Below, one piece after another: positions 24,201 through 36,804 of a stretch of DNA of 64,000 nucleotides. Position 1 is the stretch's first letter. The number at the start of each line of letters is the position of its first letter. Source of the stretch: Rusavskia elegans (taxonomy: Eukaryota; Ascomycota; Lecanoromycetes; Teloschistales; Teloschistaceae); the NCBI GenBank assembly GCA_011316305.1, contig SAUG01000082.1, positions 62,001 to 126,000 on the forward strand, written 5' to 3'. Under the pieces are notes generated by a model, which saw nothing but the letters and a program-made list of their open reading frames with translations, had not been told where the DNA came from and searched no databases. Made by a program: the position numbers and the translations under genes.

Positions 24201-24736
24201 GATTTTATTTACTTTTTTGAATTATAACTTAGTAGTAATTTATACTAAACCAGTTACTATTTAAATTAAAGACTTTTAATTTATTAAAAATCTATTAAAT
24301 AATTAAAAGATATAGCTAGAAATAATAAATTAGTTAATAACTAAATTTTATATAATAAAAAAATCCGAGAAAAAGATATATAGTCTAGAATATTTTTAGA
24401 AAAAAATAATTCAAATTACGGCTATTATATTAGCTAGTATTAAATAAAATATATTACCGATTTATATTGTCTGAATTATTTATTATAATTAAAAGAAATA
24501 ATTTATCTAAAGTAATAATTATCAATAAAAATTTTAGTATTCGATTATTTAATATAATTATAAATCGGGTCGGATTAGATTTCTATTAGTTTCTATTTTA
24601 TAACCCGATTTTATTTTCGGTTCTAATATTAGAAACCGACCCGAACTATTCAACGGGTTAGATCGAATCGATTTACTAAAACTCGGGTTAGATTTTCGAA
24701 GTACCGACGGGAACCTATATCGAAGTAGCCAGTCTA
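21245..24736. mobile_element. 3.5-kb hAT-ended element L3 with nested family B
   Basis: The left end TAGACTGGCCGTCGGGTCGG and right end GAAGTAGCCAGTCTA carry the family TIRs. Flanking octamers ATCGAGAA and ATCGAAAA match at 7 of 8, so both ends belong to one insertion. Removing family B (22761-23750 plus 14-bp TSD) leaves about 2.49 kb, much longer than the 160-540-bp relatives. About 2.1 kb of interior lies between the GC-rich subterminal blocks, enough for a hAT transposase. RIP has destroyed all frames and I could not identify transposase motifs with confidence. It may be the decayed autonomous parent. Confidence 0.7.
22761..23750 (-). mobile_element. Family B, full-length copy (990 bp)
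   Basis: It is bounded by 14-bp duplications ATAATAAATTATAT and ATAATAAACTATAT (22747-22760 and 23751-23764; one transition). The plus-strand left part has GAGTTTTTATATATATATA and ACGTTATATACGG. The right end has ACCGAACCACTAG, then CCAAAACAAATTAACTAA. It has no TIR and no LTR termini. The coding sense is minus. An open frame of about 105 codons (roughly 23410 down to 23095) contains LIDRVKLLAIVSIVL and KEYSNSLAKRLDTGYII, homologous to the frame at 48048-48428. The plus-strand frame at 22792-23040 is a shadow. Confidence 0.82.
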
Positions 24737-27700
24737 ATCGAAAAATAAAAAATAGATTTTAAAAGAACGCCGGAATATATTTTAATTATTTTTCTCGATA
24801 TAATACTATCGTTTAAAATACGTAAAATAATAAAATAATTTTTCGTATAGATCAAATATTTGAATTTAGTAGAAAGATATAGTTTAATCTAGAAATTAGT
24901 AAATATTACTTTGAAGTTTTTACTAATTTAAATACTATTAACTATTCTATCGCTAGACGTTTTACTAATCTACTAGATATAGAATTATAGTTGTTAATAG
25001 ATATAAAATAGCTCGATAGTAGTAATGTTATAGATATTTTGGAAACGATAAAGTATTTATAGTTTTATAGAGTTTTTTCTATTACTATTTCGTATATTAT
25101 ATTAGATATAGACTATAACTATTTTTAGATTATGATTTCTAGATAAAATATTATCTATTTTCCGAATATAATATTCTAGATGTTCGAAGTAAAAAGAATA
25201 GAGTTATCTATCGTCTACGTATTATAGAGAATGTCTACTATCTATAGATTTTGAAAAATCTTTATACCGAGTTTTCCGAAATTAATTTTAGAGAGTTCGA
25301 ATAGTTTATTAGAAAAGATATATAATTCAATCTATATATTTTATAAAATAAAAGTAATTTTTCGAAACGATTTAATCCGGTCTAGAAATTTGTCGGCTGT
25401 AAGAAACTAGATAGAATTCTGGGCTCGAAACTTTTAGATTATCTTTAAAATAATCTTTCGATAAAACTAATATCTGAACGGCTATAAGATTATATAATTA
25501 GAATTGATAATACTTGATCTATCAACTGTATTTATTATAGTTTATCTTTGAAATAAAACGAAGAATAGAAATATAAAATTAATTACTCTACCGAAAAAAA
25601 ACTAATTCGATTAAATCAATCTCTATAGAGAGCGCTTATTTTTTTCGCTAAAAAGAAAGACGGTAGCTAGCGTATATATATCGACTACCGGGGCTTTAAT
25701 AATATAACTACTAAAAAAAGTTATCTGTTATCTAAAGTTTAAAATCATCTAGATTATATTCGAACAGCGATATATTTTAGTGAAATTAATCTAATAAACG
25801 AATACTAGCAGATTAAAATTACCGGAAAAAATTATATTAAAACGGCTTTTGATAAAAAAGTAGATGATTATATATATATAGTAATATTATTTCAATTAAC
25901 GAATCCATCTATAATATTCTGAACTATAATAAATAATATATTTAGATCGTATCTCTATAATTTCGAAGTAGTATATCTCGATAATATTTTAATCTATTTG
26001 AAAAACGAGGACGAGTATATATAGTATATTAAAACTATTATAGAAATCCTCGAAAAAAATTAACTATTCGCGAAACCTTCGAAGTATTTATTTTTCTAAA
26101 AGAATATCAAATTTTCCGAGTATATCGTTAGTAATAGTAAGACCTATATAGATATAGTAAAGTTAAAAGCTATTACAGACTGGCCGCCGCTATAAACGAT
26201 ATACGAAATAAAGTTCTTTTTAGAATTAAATACTAATTATAGGAGGATTATTAAATATATCGTATTAATCTATAGACTTTACTATATACTAATCTAGGAC
26301 TTTTAAAATAAAATGTATAAACTAATTCATATAAATTTATTAGCTCGAAATTTATACGAATTGATTAAAACTATTATAACGAACGAGAAAAAATATTTAT
26401 TTAACTCGAGATAACTCTACTTTTTATTATCGAAATAAATTTTTCGGATTTTAGATAGAACGCTATTTGTTATTAGTTTAATATCGATAGTATTAAATAT
26501 TCTATTACTTTCGAAATTAAAGTTTTTATATCTATAGAACGTAATTACGCTATCTATAAATAAAAACATATAGCTATTAAAAAAATCTGAAATAGCGATA
26601 GCGCTACTATATTAACAAAAATAATTTTAATTATTGAAACGGATTATATAGATTTATAAAATTTTAAAATTACTATTTAGTTATTCGGATAGCTTATTTG
26701 CTAGCTCGCGAAGATTGAAAATTATAGTATTAATAATAAATATAATCTTTATAGTAAAATAATAGTCGCGGATATTTTAAATCGAAGAAATAATTTTTAG
26801 CTATTTACCGGCAAAAATAATAATCGATTGTTTTTATTCGATAATATTATTAGTACTTATACTAAATCTATAACTCAATCTAATAATCCGAATATTAAAG
26901 TAAATTTAGAATAATATAAATATCTTCTTCTAGTTATAAATAAGTCGATATAATATCGAGACTATTTTAAAATAGTTAGATATTCTATATTCTACTATAG
27001 ATTAATACGATTATATAGGAATATATATATAAATGATATAGTTTTTAAATATACTGGAAATTTATATATATTATAAAGTTAAAATAATAAAAACCCGAGA
27101 TATAAAAAGATATAAAGTATTATATTAAATACGATCTCGAATATTAGTTTACTATTAATCTTTACAATATTAAATATACGATAATATTTTTTTTAGATAT
27201 CTAGAAAGATAGATTAAAACTAACTAAACGTTAAAAATTCGATTTTATCGATTTTTTACTAGAAACCGACTAGAGTAATAAATTATTTATATCAACTATT
27301 AATTATACTATTATATTTGATTTGCTCACCGAACCACTGGTTCACCGGGCATCAAAACCAAAACAAATTAACTAAATACTATTATATATTCTCTAGATCA
27401 ATTGCTTCTAAACGTAATAGTAGAAACTTTCAACGAATTTATTATCTATCGGATCTATTATAACTACGACTTTCCGAAAAGAATTATTATAAATCGAAAT
27501 ATAAATTTTAAAACTCTAGATATAGATAAGATATACCGTCTACCAGAAGTAAAAATTCGAGATAAAATACTTTATTACCTGTAAATAAATAACGATATCG
27601 AGATATTTAATAGAGTTTTTAGAAAATTATTTACTAAATACTTTATCGATTAATAGATAAAGATTTAGAATATCTTTTTAAATTTAATTCTATTTACTAC

Positions 27701-27886
27701 GCCTGTTTAATTACATATAACTAGTAAATTTCTATCTTTTTTTCTATTTAATAGCGTTAATTCGAAACTGTTAACTAATATCTTTAGCTTTTTTCTAGAA
27801 GAATTTAATAAAAGAATCGATTCTACGCTATTTCTTTCGCGCGATCGAGTGAAAGTATTTAAAGATATAATATTATAAATTAAATA
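24737..27886 (+). pseudogene. Gypsy-2 pol relic (RT, RNase H, integrase)
   Basis: The RT is clear: LIFFAKKKDG and RIYIDYRGFNNI at about 25640-25725, and VYLDNILIY at 25971-25997 (LDD to LDN by RIP). After it VKLKAIT, DWPPL and TIYEIKFFLEL (26158-26230) match the thumb/RNase H connection. Integrase is seen at about 27400-27500 as VIVETFNEFIIYR, then NYDFPKRIIINRNINF, where the catalytic SDR Asp reads Asn. A 60-codon open stretch (27402-27584) is part of this integrase. A 59-bp family B piece interrupts at 27317, and a hAT element (27887) cuts it at the end. Confidence 0.83.
27317..27375 (-). mobile_element. Minimal 59-bp family B piece with its own TSD
   Basis: TTGATTTGCTCACCGAACCA through CAAATTAACTAA is identical in type to one end of full-length family B. 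It is flanked by perfect 12-bp duplications ATACTATTATAT (27305-27316 and 27376-27387). It contains the imperfect palindrome GAACCACTGGTTC and is barely mutated, as expected for a repeat too short for RIP. It is either a strongly truncated insertion or an independent mini-element. Confidence 0.75.
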
Positions 27887-28799
27887 TAGACTGGCCGTCG
27901 GGTCGGATTTCGAATTCGAGTTAGAGGAATCGATTCGATTCGAGTCGATTCCGACTTTTTTAGATATCGAACCGACGGATTTTCGGTTTCTAGTTTATAA
28001 TTCGATCCGATCCGATTCGAAACCGCTAAAACGTTAAGCTCTAGTATAAAAATATAACTCTAGTATAAAAATTATATCTATTTTTTTAAAAAAATTCTAA
28101 TTAATTAATTACGCTAGCCAGAGGAATTTTAGTTGGATTTAATATATTATCTAGATGTTTTACTAATATAATAATATTCAAATATATACGCTTTAATCAT
28201 TCGGATTGTTGATTTCAATCTTTTACGATTTAATACTAGAAGCGTTAAATCGATCAGATTACGCAATTGTTAGATATTCAATTATTTTACCGAGAACTCG
28301 AATTTAGGACTTTCGAAGAAGCTAGATCTAAATTAAAACCCAGAAGGAAACCGTAATCTATTTAACCTTAATTAACTCAATTTACTTCGATCGAAACGGC
28401 TAGGCCGAGACGATTTTCTAAATAATCTCTCTATATAATTCCCGTATAAAACTCTATATAAAAATCGACTTGGCCGATCGAAAAAAATTAAATATTAGAT
28501 TAGCCTTCGAGGAATTCGAATCTCCGACTCGCCGGATTAATTTCTTTAACTCCGAAAAGCGTTAGATCCGTTGGGCTTCCAAGTCGCGCAGCGTTACTAC
28601 TACGCCATCCAAACTATAATAATATTAATAGAATTATATATATTATATTTAAATATTAATAAAAGCTTGGCGGATTCCCGTCGGATTTTCGAATTCGACC
28701 CGGAACCGATCGCTTGGCGAGTCGAATCGGTTCGACTCGCTAAAAAATCGAGTCGGGTTATAAATATCGATAGAAATCCGTACCGAAGTGGCTAATCTA
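27887..28799. mobile_element. hAT-type long MITE, copy L5, with nested SINE
   Basis: It starts TAGACTGGCCGTCGGGTCGG and ends ACCGAAGTGGCTAATCTA. Flanks ATTAAATA and ATTAAACT share 6 of 8 bases. A SINE (28179-28614) splits it; net length is about 465 bp. It is inserted in the Gypsy-2 pol relic. Confidence 0.8.
28179..28614 (-). mobile_element. tRNA-derived SINE, copy 1 (RIP-mutated)
   Basis: It aligns with the SINEs at 45647 and 53180. The head at about 28500-28614 (minus strand) keeps the pol III A-box region (GGCGTAGTAGTAACGCTGCG) and a B-box-like GATTCGAATTCC. The body matches down to a TA-rich tail at 28179. Perfect 12-bp duplications TATAATAATATT flank it (28167-28178 and 28615-28626). 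It is the most mutated of the three copies. Confidence 0.82.
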
Positions 28800-30829
28800 A
28801 TTAAACTAGATAAAAAGATATAGAATTCGAAAGTAAAAGATAATATTTTTATTAAAAAGATTAAAATTTTAATTAGAAATAAAAAATTTTAAATATTAAA
28901 AATTTATTAATATATTTTATATAAAATATTTAAATAAAAAAATTTTGCTATTGATATTCTGAAGCTACTAGATATATTAGCTAATAAATATCTAATTATT
29001 GGAAATTTTATTAAAAAGTAATTTATAAAAGAAAATTTTACTAATGGATAGAAAGTATTCTATAGATTTAAAAGATGAAAAAAAGTTACTATAAAGAAGT
29101 TTCCGATAGATAAAAAACGAAAGCGAAAGAAATTTCGTAAAGTAAAATCTATAAAAAATCTGGATAATAGTTATTTATCTAAATCCAGACCGGCGCCTAA
29201 AAGTAATTTCTATAAAAAAGATAACGATAAAGTATAAATTTCTAGAAAAAGGATAAAATTAATTATATTTTTATTTTTATTTATTAATTTATATATTCGT
29301 AAATCATAAATAATATTCTACTAATAATTTAAATTTAAAATCTTTACCCTCTATTTATTTAAAAAAAAGATTAATTTTATTAAATTTTCGAAATATAAAA
29401 AGTAAATAAAGATATGAAAAATTCTAAAATAATAATAAAAGCGGAACTTTTTATTAATTTATAGGATTATATCTTTTAAAAAATTGATAACTATTATAAA
29501 AACAATCTTTCAATCTTTTAGACATATAATATATATTTATTACTTAAATAAAATTTAATGAACAATTTAACGAATTAGATATCTCTATAATCTAATATAA
29601 AGCTAAAATATAATAAAGCAGCCTTTTATTATATAATTATCATACTTTAAATATAACTTCGCCGAATTCTATAGTAACAATCTATTATAATTTCGTCTTA
29701 GTATATTTATCGTCTTCGATAAATTCGAAGCTTATAATAAAGACTAAAGTAATTTTTATTAATAAAATCGAAATCTATATATTTATATTTCGTTTTACTA
29801 TAGATTTGCCTATTATTTTATAATATAGAAATAGTATTCTATGGTAGAAGTAGCCGGTAAAAGTAGTATATTTTTGAGGTCCGAAAGTATAGAAGAAAAA
29901 GAAAACGATTTTTAAAGAATTCGAAATCGAACTAGAAATTTAATTATATATAATCGGCATCCGAAAAAAGTATTTAGTTAAATATAGTTTTTGCTATAAA
30001 TATTTATAATAAGGTTTTAACTAATAGATAACTACTTGCTTTTCCTCTTTTAATTATATTTAAAAATAAACATTCGATTTAGATTATAGAAAATTTATAT
30101 TTATAGCCAAGTTTATTAGAGTTATTAATAGTAGTCTAGAGGAATAAAGCTAAAAAACTAAAACTTCTATTATTCTATAAAGAATCGAATTAAATATTAT
30201 TGCGGTCTGCGAATTAGCTCGACTATAAACAGCGCAGCTATAATAGAATAGAAGAAAGCGGTAGCAAATTATTATCTATACGGCTTTTTACTCTCGTATC
30301 TATTTATTATCTAGAAGTGTATTGAAACTATATCTATAATAGAAGTTCTATTTTCGACGATAGATTGTATTCTATAAAAAAAAAACTACGAGTATTTATT
30401 TAGACGATATTTTTTTAAATAGTCATTAAATATATCTCGTATACTCTATTATATATCTAAATAGTTGATAAATCGCGGTTAGTATCGCTAGTATATTAGC
30501 TACAAAGTCTTTATCCTTAGACTCTATATAGTTCGAATAAAATTAATCGGTTAAAAAAACATCGTATATATCTAAAAATCGATTTATTGATATAAAAAAA
30601 CTACTGAATTTTTATAAATATATAATTTAAATAAATCGAATAAACGTAGAAATATATTTTTAATAAATTTTAATATTTTAATATCTAAAAATAAATCGGA
30701 AAAATTGATATTTAATATAATAAATAAACGAAACTACTAATATTAACGATTTTTCAACTAACTATATCTATTTTATAGCTTTTATTTCTATATAGAAATA
30801 GTATCTATTATTATATATAATAACTAGTA
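28800..30829. other. RIP-mutated DNA, unassigned
   Basis: Just over 2 kb with stops in all frames. The first 450 bp on the plus strand translate to a Lys/Arg-rich stretch (KKRKRKKFRKVKS) that could be the C-terminal tail of the Gypsy-2 polyprotein, in line with its position. The rest, including its 3' LTR if present, is not recognisable. I saw no TIR, tRNA box or conserved enzyme motif. Confidence 0.4.
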
Positions 30830-31262
30830 GTTATTTTAATCGCTATTATTTACTATATAACGATTTTATAGTAATTCTATTAACTATTAGATTGAATACG
30901 ATATATTATAATCTTTTTTATTAATATTATCAATGTGGATAATCGATAATATCAAAGAAATACTTCGTGAATTAAAAAGTTCGAGATTTAAAATAGTTAA
31001 CAACGAGATTCTACTAGCATTTTTATTTACTATTAAATAAACTATACGAAGATAAACTTTTATTCCTCGTTTAATTTTATCGTTTGTTATTATTTATAGC
31101 TTTACTTCTATTAATATTGAGTTTTAAAAAATCAATTTGGATTTTTAAATCTTTTTAACTAACTTCGATTAGTCAATTATCCGTTATACCGTAAGTTTAT
31201 AGATATACTAATTGGATAAAATCATCTATATAGAAACTACTAGTCGGTGGCCTCAATAATAC
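30830..31262 (+). mobile_element. Probable 5' LTR of Gypsy-1B, strongly degraded
   Basis: AATTATCCGTTATACCGTAAG followed by TTTATAGATATACTAATTGG at 31160-31220 matches, in reverse, the LTR1/LTR3 body (TATATCTATAAACGGAGGTATAACGG). It lies directly before the gag relic, in the orientation of a plus-strand element. The left edge is a guess. Confidence 0.45.
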
Positions 31263-33037
31263 TTTAAATATATTTAGAATACCTGTTATAGATTAAAATT
31301 AGACCTCTATTTTGAATAATCTAAACTCTATAGTACTATATAGATTAATTAGCGGTATTAAAATTAATTAATCTAATAAAAACTATAGCGACCGTAGTAG
31401 TTGAAAAAATTAGCTTTTATAACTAAAAATAAACTTTATATTCTATTTTATATTAAATCCTTTAAAGACTTTTTTCGCTATATTTTATTTAAGAAAAAGA
31501 ATTTAGTATTAGTTAAAATCTTTTATAAAAAAGTTTATAGATAATAGAATAGATAAAGACGATCTATTTATATATTTTAGAAATTTTAAAAAAATAATTC
31601 TAATTATTTTTAGAACCTTGAATAAAATATAGATTACTAAACGTTTTATTTAATATTTTCAATAGAAAAATTTAACAACTGATTATATAGTAAAATTTTA
31701 GAAATACGTTCTATTAATGAAATCGAATAATATAATCCAATATACTATATTTAGACGCGGCTTTAAAAAAAATATAAAGAACGTATTTATATATAACGAT
31801 CGAGATTAAAATATATTTATCGTTTCTATTCAAATCGTAGTCGATTTCGATAATATACTATACGAAAGAATATTAGAAAAACAATGGAATAGAGAAACTA
31901 GAAATAGTGTTAGATATTTTTCTAAACGATTTTTCGATAAATACAGCTTTAATAAAATAAATAGAAACGTAGATAGCTACTATAAGGCTATATTACTAGA
32001 ATTGGACTCTATAGAGTAATGATTTAAAAGGAAAAATTCTAGAATCAATAAAGGAAATAAAAATTCTAAAACGTACCATAACTACAGTTAGACTGGCCGT
32101 TTTGTCGGATTTCGAACCCGGGTTCGTATCTCGAATTCGAGTTTCTAACCCGAATAGGTAATTGCTAGACTCGAATTAGTAATTTAGTCGCGTTAGACTC
32201 GTTTAACGCGGCTTGACGAGTCCTTGACGAGTCTTCGCGGCCAGTCTAACTACAATAAATCAGGCTATTTCTCGAAATAATATTATTTAGATAAAATATA
32301 ATAACGACAGTTTCACGCTACGTTAAAAAGTGTTTCTAAGAATTATTAAAATATAATTATAAGAAACGACGAATAAAAATCCGATTTCTAAAAAACTAAT
32401 TTAAATAAAAAACTCCTATTTCTAGAAAACGAGTAAATAATTCAGAAATAAAAAAACTAACGTTTGACTAAAGGTATTAAAGAAAGTTTATAGATAAATT
32501 ACTTCGATAAATTAAGTAATTTTAGAAAAATTAAAATATAATAGCGTAAGAATATAAACTTTCTATTAAGAAAAAATAATAATAATAGGCAGATTAGAAT
32601 AAAAAAAATTGACGAAATAAAAGAAAAATATTACTAATATATTAGTAACGAAATCTGTTAAAAAAAAAGGAAATATCTAAATCGAAATTAAAGAAAATAA
32701 ATACGATAATTGGAATAAAAAGTAAATATCTATTCTAGACTATATACTATAATAAAAATTGCAATATCTATAAATTATTAAATAATAAATAGATTAGTAG
32801 CTGATAGAATCACGACGATACGTTATTAAAATATTAACTAGTATTGTCGATTAGTAAAATACGTATAGATATACCAAATACGACGACTATTATAGTTATA
32901 AATACTAGAAAAACTAATAGTTAAAATACTATTATAGAAGATTTCACTATAAATTCTGTAAATATAGAAAAAATAAAATCGATTTTAATATTGTAAAAGA
33001 TTTATAATAAAATAAAAAAAAGAGTAACTGAATATAA
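31263..33037 (+). pseudogene. Gypsy-1B gag relic
   Basis: It is collinear with the Gypsy-1A gag (for example the ACTATAGCGACCGTAGTAG and GATATTTTTCTAAACGATTT segments). The zinc-knuckle remnant is split by a 160-bp MITE: its first half TYHNYS is at about 32072-32088, and the second half NKSGYFSK follows at 32254, Cys and His codons reading Tyr. It is cut at 33038 by the second gag-only LTR2 element and continues as pol at 37536. Confidence 0.78.
32089..32248. mobile_element. 160-bp hAT-type MITE, copy 2 (inverted)
   Basis: It starts TAGACTGGCCGTTTTGTCGG and ends CGCGGCCAGTCTA, the reverse complement of copies 1 and 3 over its whole length. Flanking octamers are ACTACAGT and ACTACAAT (7 of 8). 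It inserted in the zinc-knuckle codons of the Gypsy-1B gag. Confidence 0.9.
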
Positions 33038-33900
33038 TATTACGTCCACGATTTCACAGAAGTACTTTATATTTATTAATCAGATAAACGGACTAATAGC
33101 TTAGTCCAATTAGAGCCGCTAGGGCCGCGGGGCTACTACTATTTAGCGGAGCGGCTCTATCGAATATATCGGCCCTATTACTATATATATCGCTTTATAT
33201 ATCTAAGTAGATAGCTTCTTTCGTCAATCGTTAATATAATTACTAATTACTATCTCGTTTCTTTTATAATTAGACTGACTGTCGAATCGAATTATTTTAG
33301 GATTTAATCCGATTCGATTTCGAGTCGAATCCGAAAACCCGGATTCGATCTATTAAAACAGCTAAACTTTAATATAAAAGTATAATTCTAGTATAAAAGT
33401 TATATCTATCTATCTAAAAACTTTCTAGTTCATTAATTACGTTAGCTAAAAGAATTCTAGTTAGACTAAATATATTATCTAAATTTATTACTATTATTTA
33501 AAATTAATTTATAAATTGCTGTTAATATTATACTATATATAGAAAGTTTAGTAGATTTGATTAAATTTCTATCGATTTCTACTTTATAACCCGACTTAAC
33601 TTTTAGTTCTAATATTAGGAACCGACCCGAACCGTTTAGTAGATCGAATCGAACCGATTCGTTAAAATTTAGGTCGGATTTCCGAAATACTAACGGGAAT
33701 CCGACCCGAAGTAACCAATCTATTTATAATTAACTACGTAACGCAAACGCCTCGTAATATTATAACTTTACTTTTACGGCTGTATAGGATTAGTTACGAT
33801 TATTTATACTAAAATTCCTTTACTATTTAGTAGCTCGAACTACGTCTATAGCTATAGCTAGGTTTAAACGTAACGCCTTCTAATATATAAGGATAATATA
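33038..33900 (+). repeat. LTR2, 5' LTR of gag-only copy 2, split by a hAT element
   Basis: It starts TATTACGTCCACGATTTCAC and ends AAGGATAATATA, the reverse complement of the other LTR2 copies. A 452-bp hAT element with a perfect TTTATAAT duplication sits inside. Confidence 0.85.
33271..33722. mobile_element. hAT-type long MITE, copy L6
   Basis: It starts TAGACTGACTGTCG and ends GAAGTAACCAATCTA. The 8-bp duplication TTTATAAT is perfect (33263-33270 and 33723-33730). The element is 452 bp, non-coding, inside an LTR2. Confidence 0.9.
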
Positions 33901-35454
33901 CTTTAATAACTTACTATATTAATTTTATTATCCCGTTCTATAGATCGTATTAATACTATTGAAGCGGCTACGCTAAATATCTATAAAAGAGATAAAGGAT
34001 TTTTTAAATTATAGTTTATTTAGGAAAATATCTACTTTATATTATATATAAATTAGTTTTAGAACTAGTAATTAAAGTTCTTTTTATAATATTTTATCTA
34101 GAAAAAATAGCCTTTAATTAAGTATAGCCCCGTATAGAAGACTATTTTAATAATCCGGAAAATTATAGAGAAGATAAAATATTCTAGATTTTTTATAATT
34201 TTAGTAATTTAATTATAGCTATAAAAGAAACTTTCAGTAATAATAATAAAAATAAAGTAATAGAAAGAAAACTAATAGTTTTAAGATAATAGAAATCGGT
34301 AGTTATCTATATTATTTAGTTTAGAATATTCGTTTATAAAATAGACTAAAAAAACTTAATTCTAAAAGTCTATTTCTATAAAGGATTTAAAGTTAAAATT
34401 AAAAAAGCTATAGTAGCGATCGAAAAGCTCGATTTACTAGTAGAAAAAATTAAACTAGCGATAAAAATCGACACTAAATAATACAAAATATATATTAATA
34501 AACAGGTATTTAGTAAAATAGTATCTGCTAAAAGATAGGCTAAAGAAAATCTAATAGAACTTAATACTATAGAAACTAAAGAATCGTATACTAAAATTAA
34601 TTATTTATATAGAATAATAGAATACTTTAAAAAGAATTATCTAACTAAAAAAGTAATAGAGATAACCGAATATTAGTTCGAAATAATAGAGAAATTACTT
34701 AAAAGAAAAGCTAGAGAATATATAGAATAAAGTTAAATAGTCTACTATAACGATAATTCCTTTATCTATCTATCGGATAAAAAAGAAATAGAATAGTATT
34801 CTATATAATTAAAAAAAGTCTAAAAAAATGAAAAATTAATAATAGAATCTAAACTATATTAAATCGAAAAATCTCTTACGTCGATACTTAAAATTAAAGT
34901 TAGAGAATATTAAATAATAGCTCTAATTAATAGTAAAAGAGAAAATAAAATTATAAAAAGCTTCTGCGAAAAAATCGTAGAATATATTCTAAAATACCTT
35001 TAAGAAAATAACAGAATTATAGAAGTCGAAATTAAAATAAAAAATAGTTTAATCAGAACTATAAAGCTTATATTATTTCTAAATCTATAAAAATATATTA
35101 TTTTAGAAAACGAATAGAAAAAATCGATTTCTAGAATACTAGTATAAATGAATAACGCAGAAATAATAATAGAACTATAGATAATAAATTTTCTCGTATA
35201 TAAAAATCTTTTATATAAAGAATTTAACTTCGCGTCCTCCGTAGATTATTAATAAATCCGCGATTTGAATAAGAAATTTAAAAAGAAAGGCGAAATATAA
35301 GAAATAAAAATCTAGAAAAAATACGAATATCTGTTATAATAGTTAGCTAATAAATATAATAAATGCTAAAAAATAATATAAGAATTATAGATAGATTATA
35401 TCAAGAAAATCTAATAAAGCGAATATAACTATATTTTAAAACGGAGTTCGGAAA

Positions 35455-35614
35455 TAGACTGGCCGCGAGGACTCGCCAAAGACTCGCCAAACCGTGATAA
35501 ACGAATCTAACGCGACTATATTACTAGTTCGAGCCTAGCAGTTGCCTATTCGGATTAGAAACTCGAATTCGGAATACGAACCCGGATTCGAAACCCGATA
35601 AAACGGCCAGTCTA
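35455..35614. mobile_element. 160-bp hAT-type MITE, copy 3
   Basis: It starts TAGACTGGCCGCGAGGACTC and ends CGGCCAGTCTA. The 8-bp duplication TTCGGAAA is perfect (35447-35454 and 35615-35622). It is nearly identical to copy 1 at 2268, differing mainly by transitions. Confidence 0.93.
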
Positions 35615-36266
35615 TTCGGAAATAGAGTAAAAAACGCTAGACCCTACGCTAAATATATAATCGAAAGACGAAGATTTCAGCTAGTCTATATTCTTATCGT
35701 TATAGGATAAAATAGTAGCTAAAAAACAAGAATTAGCCGAAATATTGTAAAATCCAGAAGCAATTTATAATATTAATATCTAATTTAGAAATAAAAAAAG
35801 CAATAGATAAAAGAGTTATTAACTAGATTTTCTTTTATATAGCTATTATTTCTACCGGCTAAAAAAAGTTAAATCTCTTTTAAAAACGATTAAAATCTTC
35901 TAAATCTAACTCTGGTATTAATTTAGTAAATTTTTTATACGCGGATAGCGTAAAATTACTAGTTAAATAGAAAGAAATAAGATTATTAATCTCGTTGAAC
36001 TTTATTAAAACGCGCTATTTCTAAGCGATAAAATTATTTTCCTTTTTTTTAAGAATCTTAAAATACTAAATAAATCGAATTTATATTATAAATAAATAAT
36101 AAAAGTTAAATTCGCGAACGGATAAATTATTGCGAATTTCTTTTTAAAGGAAATATAATAACTAACTTTCTCGGTTTTCCTTTAAATATTCGGATATAAT
36201 ATCTTCGATTTCGATAGGAAATTTTATTTTTTCAGATTTAAATCGCTTCCCTACGAAAGTTAATAG

Positions 36267-36804
36267 TAGATTGGCCGTCGGGTCGGGTTTCGAACCCGGG
36301 TTAAAAAAATCGATCTAATCCGAATCGGTTCCGACTTTTTTAGATACCGAATCGAATCGATTTCGATTTTTTTAAATACTAAATCGATTCGATTCTAGAT
36401 CGAACCCGGATTTCCGGATTTAACTCGTTAAAACAGCTAAAACCTAGTATAAAATTATAATTCTATAAAAGTTATATCTATTTATTAAAAATATATCTAG
36501 TTAAAAGAAATATATTTTTTTTATATAACTTTTATAATTAATTAATTTATTTTTATATTTATTATATTGTACTAAATTATTATAGTTTTATTCTATAATA
36601 ATTATAGTATTTCTTTATATATAGAAGGTCTAACGGACCGGATCGAATTTATATTAGTTTCTATTTTATAATCCGACCCAATTTTCGATTCTAATTTTAA
36701 AAACCAATCTATACTATTTAACGGATCGAATTAAACCGATTTATTAAAACTCGGATCGAATTTCTAAAATATCGACGGGAACCCGACTCGAAGTAGCTAG
36801 TCTA
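36267..36804. mobile_element. hAT-type long MITE, copy L7
   Basis: It starts TAGATTGGCCGTCGGG and ends GAAGTAGCTAGTCTA. The 8-bp duplication GTTAATAG is perfect (36259-36266 and 36805-36812). It is 538 bp with GC-rich subterminal blocks and an AT-rich centre. Confidence 0.92.

Noticed and set aside
26176..26186. AGACTGGCCG string resembling the hAT MITE terminus
   Set aside because: It lies in the Gypsy-2 pol frame, where it encodes part of the conserved DWP connection motif. There is no second terminus, no TSD and no subterminal GC-rich block.
28571..28795. Plus-strand 74-codon open frame
   Set aside because: It spans a SINE head and hAT subterminal repeats in antisense; no conserved protein.
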